From contig CP070843.1 in NCBI GenBank assembly GCA_020350905.1, forward strand, positions 1,001,976-1,007,156: a stretch of 5,181 nucleotides of DNA, given 5' to 3'. A program made the translations under genes and the position numbers. Numbering within the stretch: the stretch's first letter is position 1; each line of letters opens with the position of its first letter. Under the pieces are notes generated by a model. That model did no database searches. It saw only the letters and a program-made list of their open reading frames with translations, and was not told the DNA's origin. Below, piece by piece: positions 1 to 4,650 of the stretch. This stretch comes from Deltaproteobacteria bacterium (GTDB lineage Bacteria; Desulfobacterota; Syntrophobacteria; BM002).

Positions 1-2
1 GA

Positions 3-986
3 AGAAGCCGCTTTGTCCTTTATGGACCGGAGTTGTATCAAGACAATCTTTATTTCAAGATTGCCCAAGCCGAAGGAATCCAGAATGTGATGGTGATGAA
101 GGACTACGGACCGAGAGCCATTTTCCCTCCTGATTTCCCAGTCATAGAGTTGGGCGCAACCAAAACCAGTTCAGATCGACGCTCTGTTCCCGCCGATGAA
201 GTTTTCAACTTGGCGGTGGCGGCCATAGACAACCTTGCTGAGGGAGAAAGGTTTCTCTGTTTTCTGCCCCTGATGGATGTGCATAACGATTTGTGGAAAA
301 AGAAAGACGGGATAAACTTTGGTGACAGCCCAAGGGATCTTTATGACAACAATCTCTCGTATGTAGATAGGGCATTTCAACGTTTTGTCAACTGGCTTAG
401 GAAAAAGGGAATCTACGAGAAAACCGTGATCTTATTTACCTCGGACCATGGAGAACAGTTCTGGGAACACGGCGCAAGCCTGCATGGGCATACACTCTAC
501 GAGGAGGAAATTCGCATCCCTCTGATTCTCCTTGCCCACGGAATGCGTGGTCGCATTGATGATGTGCCAGTAATTGCGGCGGACATGGCTCCCACCTTTG
601 CTGAATTGGCGGGCTACTCGGTGAAACCTCCCTATGACGACGCCCACATGGGAATATCCCTCGTTCCCCTGCTGCAGGGGAGGGAAAGGAACCGGTATCT
701 ACACCGGGATATTGTAGGAAGGGCATCTTTCAAAAGGCGGTATTTTTTTTACCGAAACTGGGAATGGAAGCTGATCTACTTTGCTGAACTGGATCTGTTA
801 CAACTCTTCAATACGGTTGAGGACCCTGGTGAGACAAAAAATCTTTTGCAGGAGAGACCGGGCCTGGCTGGTGAGTTGGAGAGAGAACTGCTGAGATATC
901 TTGCGAGGATCGAGGGGAAAAACTACCGTCCGCTTCTTTCAGATAAGTCCCTGGATCTAAGAGATTCTTCGCTTCGCTCAGAATGA
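3..986 (+). CDS. Sulfatase / alkaline phosphatase superfamily hydrolase, 5'-truncated by the window edge
   Basis: The frame is open to the left edge (…RSRFVLYGPE precedes the TTG at 33), so that TTG is not a real start and the N-terminus lies outside. The visible ~328 residues are the C-terminal part of a sulfatase-type (PF00884-like) hydrolase. FLPLMDVHN near bases 260-290 fits the core strand ending in a conserved His. TVILFTSDHGE (DHGE at 444-455) is the typical C-terminal metal-ligand motif. LHGHTLYEEEIRIPLI follows and matches the usual H-x-LYEE-x-RIPLI block. The tail LFNTVEDPGETKNL is the standard 'lyn...Dp.E..NL' ending of the family. These enzymes hydrolyse sulfate or phosphate esters, usually outside the cytoplasm. 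The catalytic C/S-x-P-x-R nucleophile motif would be upstream, so sulfatase versus phosphatase or phosphotransferase cannot be decided, and no substrate can be named. The final residues RDSSLRSE and the TGA stop are encoded by a repeat element. Confidence 0.88.
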   Translation, partial: RSRFVLYGPELYQDNLYFKIAQAEGIQNVMVMKDYGPRAIFPPDFPVIELGATKTSSDRRSVPADEVFNLAVAAIDNLAEGERFLCFLPLMDVHNDLWKKKDGINFGDSPRDLYDNNLSYVDRAFQRFVNWLRKKGIYEKTVILFTSDHGEQFWEHGASLHGHTLYEEEIRIPLILLAHGMRGRIDDVPVIAADMAPTFAELAGYSVKPPYDDAHMGISLVPLLQGRERNRYLHRDIVGRASFKRRYFFYRNWEWKLIYFAELDLLQLFNTVEDPGETKNLLQERPGLAGELERELLRYLARIEGKNYRPLLSDKSLDLRDSSLRSE

Positions 987-988
987 CA
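960..988. repeat. Dispersed palindromic repeat forming the sulfatase gene's 3' end
   Basis: The stretch GATTCTTCGCTTCGCTCAG followed by AATGACA is a short interspersed repeat that I recognise as recurring in many bacterial genomes. ATTCT and AGAAT form its inverted ends. It contains the TGA stop (984-986) of the sulfatase gene and encodes its last eight residues (RDSSLRSE). Identity as a repeat comes from recognition, since only one copy lies in this window. Confidence 0.6.
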
Positions 989-1019
989 AATCGAGGCTAG
1001 AGAGAAATACCCACAAAAA

Positions 1020-1034
1020 GGTTATCCGATAACC
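1020..1034. repeat. 15-bp palindrome (GGTTATC-C-GATAACC)
   Basis: GGTTATC and GATAACC are perfect reverse complements around one central base. A one-base centre cannot form a stable hairpin loop, so this looks more like a dyad protein-binding site than an RNA structure. It sits 34 bases downstream of the sulfatase stop, where no promoter is evident, so its function is unknown and chance cannot be excluded. Confidence 0.35.
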
Positions 1035-1036
1035 TC

Positions 1037-1071
1037 AAAATCCCCTCCCCCTCGACGTCAAGGGAGAGGGA
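1037..1071. repeat. CCCTCCCC-type hairpin repeat, copy 1
   Basis: AAAATCCCCTCCCCCT is followed by a near-palindromic CGACGTCA centre and AGGGAGAGGG. The arms are imperfect complements. The left side is almost the same as the copy at 3216-3240 (AAATCCCCTCCCCCTTGACG), which shows that this is a repeated element and not just low complexity. Confidence 0.6.
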
Positions 1072-1203
1072 GTGCTTGGCTTTTTTGAAGGGACTTCTTG
1101 CAGTAATGCCAACTCAACGAAACATCAAATTCGAGTAGGGCAAGTCACCTTATCAGCCTTCTGAGTTCTTTCTTGCATAACCCTTCTCATCGTAAAGCCC
1201 AGA

Positions 1204-1277
1204 TGGGAGCGGCTTTCCAGCCGCGATTAGCAGCCTGTCTGGCCCGACCATTGATCGCGGCTGGAAAGCCGCTCCCA
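1204..1277. repeat. Perfect 24-bp inverted repeat with 26-nt loop
   Basis: The left arm, 1204-1227 (TGGGAGCGGCTTTCCAGCC then GCGAT), is the exact reverse complement of the right arm, 1254-1277. The loop, 1228-1253, has no strong internal structure. The arm sequence (GGGAGCGGCTTTCCAGCCGC) is a palindromic repeat type I recognise from many bacterial genomes. There is no T-tract next to either arm, so it is not a standard terminator, although such a long stem would still fold in RNA. It may be a non-autonomous, REP-like mobile palindrome. Confidence 0.8.
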
Positions 1278-1313
1278 CAGCTTGTATTGCTGATACGAAG
1301 ACCCACTTAATAT

Positions 1314-1383
1314 ATCCCCCTTCCCTTGACACCTTCCCGCTAGGGGAGGGAAAGGTGTTGTCGGACAGGAACGTGGGGGGGAT
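1314..1383. repeat. CCCTCCCC-type composite palindrome, copy 2
   Basis: An inner imperfect stem (GACACCTTCCC at 1328-1338 against GGGAAAGGTGTTGTC at 1348-1362) is enclosed by outer arms ATCCCCC (1314-1320) and GGGGGAT (1377-1383). The CCCTTGAC core and GGGGAGGG segment tie it to the other CCCTCCCC-type elements at 1037, 3156 and 3216. It ends 19 bases after the P460-like gene's stop, so it may also help end that transcript. Confidence 0.5.
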
Positions 1384-1401
1384 TTTGTAGGGACGGATAA
1401 T

Positions 1402-2082
1402 TTACTTCTCTTCCCTATCTTCAGAAACTACTGTAAAGACCAAATCGCCGGTGAGACGTAACGCCGTACCGTGACACTGGTGGCAAGCAGAGGCTCCTGC
1501 GAGGACGGGATATGGTTTTCCGTCCGCGCTGAAACGTTGGTAGCACCAGTCGCCGGCAAAGAGTGTATCCACCGGAAAATGACCGGCATTCGGCTGAAAC
1601 TTGCGGATGCAGTCAACAAAGACCGGTGTTGCATCGGACATGAAAGCCCCCCTGCCAGAGAAGGTTTCCAGCACGAGTGTTGCGCCTACCGGCCAAATCC
1701 TCATTATTGCTGGGCCCCCCTGGTATGTGGATGAGAAGAGGTGGCTTTGTTGCACATCTTCTATTCTGTAATAGACTCTCGCACTCTGGTTGGTAAAAAA
1801 GCGCCGGGTGTCTATTACCCGAAGACGCCACCCCGGGAGCGGTGTTCCACTCGGGGTTCGATAGGAAGGGGCGGAAAAGACTCGATTTAGGTAATAATAT
1901 TGCCAGGGCACAATTTCCTGGGGGGAGCCCAGAAGTCTGAAGCCAACCGCCGGCAGCAGTTCCTCACCCGGACGTTCGTTTTTTTGTTGTACGTTGCATT
2001 GGGCTAGGAAGGGGATAAGGAGGAGAACGCAGACAACTTGCACACTGAAAAGAATTCTCGTCTCATGAGGGAAATGCTGCAT
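1402..2082 (-). CDS. Cytochrome P460-like haem c lipoprotein
   Basis: This 226-residue exported protein has one haem c site, C200-H-Q-C203-H204, near its C-terminus. Residues 11-28 are hydrophobic and end in LAQC (C29), a lipobox-like site with an unusual Gln at -1, so a lipoprotein is likely. The C-terminal half follows the cytochrome P460 layout: WPVGATLVLET (130-140), VDCIRKFQ (156-163), AGDWCYQRFSADGKP (176-190), then CXXCH and GDLVFTVV (212-219), which matches the family's 'DyVFt' ending. Known P460 proteins bind haem c, often with a lysine cross-link, and oxidise hydroxylamine or bind NO; the related c'-beta proteins lack the cross-link. The mature part has only four lysines (34, 161, 189, 226), K161 being the best placed. 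The ATG has no clear Shine-Dalgarno sequence. Haem attachment is well supported; the P460 assignment rests on motif order alone, so substrate is unknown. Confidence 0.72.
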   Translation of the reverse strand: MQHFPHETRILFSVQVVCVLLLIPFLAQCNVQQKNERPGEELLPAVGFRLLGSPQEIVPWQYYYLNRVFSAPSYRTPSGTPLPGWRLRVIDTRRFFTNQSARVYYRIEDVQQSHLFSSTYQGGPAIMRIWPVGATLVLETFSGRGAFMSDATPVFVDCIRKFQPNAGHFPVDTLFAGDWCYQRFSADGKPYPVLAGASACHQCHGTALRLTGDLVFTVVSEDREEK

Positions 2083-2117
2083 CGTCGAATTGCTTATCTA
2101 ACAAAGTATATGCAAGC

Positions 2118-2145
2118 TTCACACTAGTTCTCTGGCGAGTACAAA
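2118..2145 (+). promoter_or_regulatory. Candidate sigma70-like promoter for the DUF2231-cytochrome gene
   Basis: TTCACA (2118-2123) and TACAAA (2140-2145) are separated by 16 bases and match the -35 and -10 consensus at 5/6 and 4/6 positions. The transcript would carry a leader of about 200 bases that includes both G-rich hairpins at 2175-2248. On the opposite strand, TATACT (2105-2110) could be a -10 for the divergent P460-like gene, but it has no matching -35. Both are weak pattern matches. Confidence 0.2.
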
Positions 2146-2174
2146 TGAATTAATCTTTTAGAGACCATTTCTGC

Positions 2175-2248
2175 GGGTGGGGATAAACCCCACCCCTACT
2201 CTATTCAAGATCCTGTTCTCTGATGTAGGGGCGGGTTTAACCCCGCCC
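2175..2248. repeat. Paired G-rich hairpin repeats in inverted orientation (BIME-like)
   Basis: Hairpin 1 is GGGTGGGG (2175-2182), loop ATAAA, CCCCACCC (2188-2195). Hairpin 2 is GGGCGGG (2229-2235), loop TTTAAC, CCCGCCC (2242-2248). CCCCTAC (2193-2199) and GTAGGGG (2225-2231) are also perfect inverted partners. Read outward from the 25-base spacer at 2200-2224, both copies begin GTAGGGG and continue as a C/T variant of the same hairpin. This is therefore one repeat unit present twice in opposite directions. It lies between the divergent P460-like and DUF2231-cytochrome genes. Confidence 0.75.
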
Positions 2249-2345
2249 GAAAAGGCCAAATCCAATTTTGCCCTTGACCAAAGCAAACAGAGCGGAAATA
2301 CTTGGGTCGGACCTCATAGTAACACACTTGCCAAAAGACTCGTGT

Positions 2346-2359
2346 GGAAGGGGGGAAAG
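2346..2359 (+). promoter_or_regulatory. Ribosome binding site that sets the start at 2360
   Basis: GGAAGGGGGGAAAG lies directly before ATG 2360, with the purine-rich core ending four bases upstream. The frame is open further upstream to 2177, but that extension runs through hairpin 2 and its spacer and has no ribosome binding site of its own. This favours ATG 2360, which also starts just before the conserved DUF2231 HPIH motif. Confidence 0.65.
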
Positions 2360-3094
2360 ATGATCGAATTCTTCTATAAGATCCTTACTACTATTGGCTA
2401 CACTCATCCAATCCACGCCCCAACGACTCATATACCAGTGGGAATGGTCATCGGAGCTTTCATCTTCGGTATTGTCTCCTGGATATTCCGAAAGGAAAAT
2501 CTGGCTCGAACAGCACACCATTGTATCACCCTGGCCCTTCTTGCACTCTTGCCCACGGTGGTCGTAGGCATTATGGACTGGCAGCATTACTATGCAGGCG
2601 CCTGGCTTTTTCCCATCAAGATGAAACTACCCCTGGCAAGTCTGCTCCTTATCCTGCTTGTTTTTGCCTTCAGCGTTGGTTATCGGGCCACGACCATATC
2701 CAAGCAAGCCCTGATTATCTATGCTCTCTGTTTACTCAACGTAACCGCTTTAGGATATTTCGGTGGTGAACTGGCCTACGGTGGCAGGGCTCCTGCTAAA
2801 CTGAGCGATACCACCGCATTAACGACTGATGCTGATATCGAGGCCGGAACCACCCTGTACAATCAGACCTGCAGCGCCTGCCATCCCAATGGAGGGAACT
2901 CCATCAAACAGAACCTTCCTTTGAAAACCGCACCTCAGTTGGTGACGTTCGATACATTTCTGGCCTACATTCGCAGTCCCAAGGCACGGGATGGTTCCAC
3001 GACAATCATGCCGCCCTTTCCGGCTGACAAACTCTCTGAGGAGAATGCCCAGAAAATCTACCAGTACATCGTCCAGGTGCTGAAGGAGAGCTAG
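2360..3094 (+). CDS. DUF2231-type membrane domain fused to C-terminal cytochrome c
   Basis: This is a 244-residue protein in two parts. Residues 1-142 form a four-helix membrane domain (helices near 27-43, 56-72, 90-107 and 116-133) with HPIHAPTTHIP at 16-26 and GYFGGELAYGG at 132-142. These are the signature start and end of DUF2231 membrane proteins. Residues 157-244 form a monohaem cytochrome c domain: C171-S-A-C174-H175 binds the haem, M217 in TIMPPF is the likely distal ligand, and a closing helix (ENAQKIYQYIVQVL) completes the fold. The haem domain should face the periplasm. The role is probably electron transfer anchored at the inner membrane; the partner is unknown. H16, H20, H24, H53, H54 and H77 lie near the helix ends, so extra cofactor binding is conceivable but unproven. 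The gene diverges from the P460-like gene and converges on the next cytochrome gene. Confidence 0.87.
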   Translation: MIEFFYKILTTIGYTHPIHAPTTHIPVGMVIGAFIFGIVSWIFRKENLARTAHHCITLALLALLPTVVVGIMDWQHYYAGAWLFPIKMKLPLASLLLILLVFAFSVGYRATTISKQALIIYALCLLNVTALGYFGGELAYGGRAPAKLSDTTALTTDADIEAGTTLYNQTCSACHPNGGNSIKQNLPLKTAPQLVTFDTFLAYIRSPKARDGSTTIMPPFPADKLSEENAQKIYQYIVQVLKES

Positions 3095-3155
3095 CTCTAC
3101 TGTCAGCGGATATATGGTGCATTAAGGAAGTACACTACCTAGCATGAACGATTCT

Positions 3156-3203
3156 TATCCCCCTCCCCCTAGCCCCCTCCCGCCAGGAGAGGGGGTATTT
3201 TAT
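3156..3203 (+). terminator. CCCTCCCC-type hairpin (copy 3), possible terminator of the DUF2231-cytochrome gene
   Basis: CCCCCTCC (3173-3180), loop CGCCA, GGAGAGGGGG (3186-3195) form an imperfect G/C stem followed by TATTTTAT (3196-3203). It lies about 80 bases past the stop at 3094. The whole element starts at TATCCCCCTCC (3156) and belongs to the same repeat family as 1037, 1314 and 3216. The T-rich tail makes a terminator role plausible, but it is interrupted by A residues. Confidence 0.45.
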
Positions 3204-3213
3204 GTCAGACGAG

Positions 3214-3256
3214 AAATCCCCTCCCCCTTGACGGGGAGGGTTAGGGTGGGGGTGAT
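3214..3256. repeat. CCCTCCCC-type hairpin repeat, copy 4
   Basis: CCCTCCCC (3219-3226) pairs perfectly with GGGGAGGG (3233-3240) around the six-base loop CTTGAC. TTAGGGTGGGGGTGAT follows, so on the minus strand the unit starts ATCACCCCCACCCTAACCC, a repeat type I recognise from many bacterial genomes. It lies 19 bases beyond the stop of the minus-strand cytochrome gene. Together with copy 3 it fills the 180-bp convergent gap and could block read-through from both sides. Confidence 0.65.
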
Positions 3257-3274
3257 CTAATCTAGGCCTCCAGT

Positions 3275-4522
3275 CTAGAGTGATTTCAAGTATTCAACCA
3301 GAGCCTGAATCTCTTCGTCCTTAAAATGAGCGAAGGGGGGCATTCCTCCTCCACCTTGCTTGATCTGCCTGCTTACCTCAGCCTCAGAAACGGGTTTGCC
3401 ACTGGGCAGTCGCTCACTCTTGAATAGTCCCTGTAAACCGGGGCCCACCTTTTTTGCTTTACTATCGGTAAAATGGCAGACGATACAGTTGTTCTTGAAC
3501 AGTGCCTCACCGGATATGGTCTTTTTCTCGTTGTTGAGTTTGGTGAAAACCCAGGTGTCTTTGCGCCCGGACTTGGGGAACCAGAAAGACCCCTTCAATT
3601 CAACCCCCAGCTCTGAGCAATTCAGGGCCAGATCGGCCCGTCCATCCTCGTTATCGAAAACGAATGAGAAATGGAACAGGTCCCCTTTCTTGCTTATCTT
3701 CTTGAGGATCAAATCACCCTCAAATTGTTCACCAGTAAATTGATCAGGTGCGGACGCTGTGAAACGATAGGTCTTGTCAAAGTTTGACTTCCATATGCCT
3801 GGAATCTCACAGCTAAGCGGCTCAGGATTAGGCTTGGGCTGGGCAAAGATGGATTGATTGAGACCACTATAAATAACGCCGTTACTGCATTGATGGTCAG
3901 CAGCAACAAAAAACCACTGGCTTTTATCCAGTTCGTCCATATCGCCATTGATTTCGACGGAAACATATTCCCCCTCAGGGAAATTGGCCTTTTTGTCTGC
4001 CACATCCCCCCCAACAGGAACGAGGCGATAGCTTTTGAAATTGGCTCCGTCTATGGCCAGCATCTGCGGACCCAGATTGTCATTTCCATCCCTTACCGTC
4101 ATGCGAACCCGAAATCGCCCCTGAGCACTCTTTTCGAATCTAAAGTCGGACAATTGAGGATCATCTTTTCTACTGCCGTCCACAGGCAGGACCACCGGGA
4201 CCTCGTTGTCCTCATTCTCTTTGATTCTTACTTGTAGCGGGAAATAGAGATAGCCCTCGCTGTATACGTGAAGGCCCCAGGGTCCACCGGCTGGCAAGGG
4301 AATCTTGAACGTGCCGTCAGGCCCGATCACACCCCCGGTCTCGAACTCGTTGTTGTGCAATTCCCCCCGTTCAAGTGCGACCACTCCGCTTGCAACCACC
4401 ATCCCGTCGGAAGTGATGACGGTGCCGGAAATGAAGGTCTGGGCACGTGCAGGCGACGTAGCGGGTAGAATAAGGACGGAGCACACCAAAAGAAAACAGA
4501 AAGAAAAGAACAATCTATTCAT
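3275..4522 (-). CDS. Secreted multidomain beta protein with C-terminal monohaem cytochrome c
   Basis: The protein is 415 residues long. A Sec signal peptide (1-27, ending PARA, cleavage before Q28) directs export. Residues 30-113 resemble a carboxypeptidase-regulatory/CNA-B-like Ig fold (ISGTVITSDG, GVIGPDGTFKIPLPAG, Y-SEGY). Residues 120-225 look like a second beta domain, with C212. Residues 238-330 alternate aromatic strands from PGIWKSN to DTWVFTKL, suggesting a small beta barrel of lipocalin type; this is inference. Residues 336-415 are a cytochrome c domain: SGEALFKNNC346-IV-C349-H350, then VGPGLQGLF, and M394 in GGGMPPF as likely distal ligand, ending EEIQALVEYLKSL. It is probably a periplasmic or surface electron-transfer protein with binding domains; partner and substrate are unknown. 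The ATG is supported by AGGAG six bases upstream. The upstream radical SAM gene on the same strand is 123 bases away. Confidence 0.85.
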   Translation of the reverse strand: MNRLFFSFCFLLVCSVLILPATSPARAQTFISGTVITSDGMVVASGVVALERGELHNNEFETGGVIGPDGTFKIPLPAGGPWGLHVYSEGYLYFPLQVRIKENEDNEVPVVLPVDGSRKDDPQLSDFRFEKSAQGRFRVRMTVRDGNDNLGPQMLAIDGANFKSYRLVPVGGDVADKKANFPEGEYVSVEINGDMDELDKSQWFFVAADHQCSNGVIYSGLNQSIFAQPKPNPEPLSCEIPGIWKSNFDKTYRFTASAPDQFTGEQFEGDLILKKISKKGDLFHFSFVFDNEDGRADLALNCSELGVELKGSFWFPKSGRKDTWVFTKLNNEKKTISGEALFKNNCIVCHFTDSKAKKVGPGLQGLFKSERLPSGKPVSEAEVSRQIKQGGGGMPPFAHFKDEEIQALVEYLKSL

Positions 4523-4528
4523 GGCAAT

Positions 4529-4533
4529 CTCCT
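4529..4533 (-). promoter_or_regulatory. Shine-Dalgarno AGGAG for the secreted cytochrome gene
   Basis: On the minus strand the sequence reads AGGAG-ATTGCC-ATG, which is a near-ideal ribosome binding site with a six-base spacer. It fixes the start at 4522, directly ahead of a clean signal peptide. Confidence 0.75.
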
Positions 4534-4622
4534 GCAGAGGAAGGTCAGTGGGTGGCTTTCAGAATTTAAATTTTGTATTCAGGTTCTAATCTTTCAAGGT
4601 TCGGCGAAAATCTTAAGACTGC

Positions 4623-4650
4623 AATCTACAATCTCCAATCTGCAATCATA
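4623..4650. repeat. 7-bp tandem repeat overlapping the radical SAM stop codon
   Basis: Four consecutive 7-base units read AATCTAC, AATCTCC, AATCTGC and AATCATA; the last one is degenerate. On the minus strand this is TGATTGCAGATTGGAGATTG and onward, so the TGA stop (4646-4648) of the radical SAM gene is part of the repeat. Heptad arrays of this ATTGCAG/ATTGGAG type are a kind of intergenic repeat I recognise from other bacterial genomes. Confidence 0.65.

Larger units (their letters stand above)
987..1401. other. 415-bp convergent intergenic region, repeat-rich, no gene seen
   Basis: This gap lies between the 3' ends of the sulfatase gene (+) and the P460-like gene (-). It holds a 15-bp palindrome (1020-1034), a CCCTCCCC-type hairpin (1037-1071), a perfect 24-bp inverted repeat (1204-1277) and a larger imperfect palindrome (1314-1383). 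The stretch 1085-1200 shows no coding pattern, tRNA-like fold or recognisable motif. A T6 run at 1081-1086 follows the first hairpin by about ten bases, which is too far for a classical terminator, though transcription of the sulfatase gene may still end around here. Confidence 0.7.

Noticed and set aside
1204..1277. Rho-independent terminator
   Set aside because: The stem is strong, but no T-tract follows on either strand, and the 26-base loop is long for a terminator.
1037..1383. Possible CRISPR array, from several repeated elements in one gap
   Set aside because: The repeats differ in sequence, length and spacing, are self-palindromic GC-rich hairpins, and there are no regular spacers or cas genes.
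1471..1734. Plus-strand open frame of 87 codons opposite the P460-like gene
   Set aside because: Its composition is that of an antisense shadow, it has no family motif, and the minus-strand frame carries the lipobox-like site, the CXXCH and the P460-like ending.
2177..2359. N-terminal extension of the DUF2231-cytochrome reading frame by 61 codons
   Set aside because: It starts at a GTG inside hairpin 1 and runs through the repeat pair. It has no ribosome binding site or family similarity, whereas ATG 2360 has a strong purine-rich site and begins just ahead of the conserved domain.
3360..4237. Open frames on the plus strand (3360-3743 and 3854-4237) opposite the secreted cytochrome gene
   Set aside because: They lie antisense to a well-supported gene with clear domains, have no recognisable motif, and overlap its conserved regions.
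4560..4605. Promoter for the secreted cytochrome gene on the minus strand (TTGAAA with AT-rich downstream sequence)
   Set aside because: No -10 box of reasonable quality sits at 16-18 bases from TTGAAA, so the match is not better than expected in AT-rich DNA.
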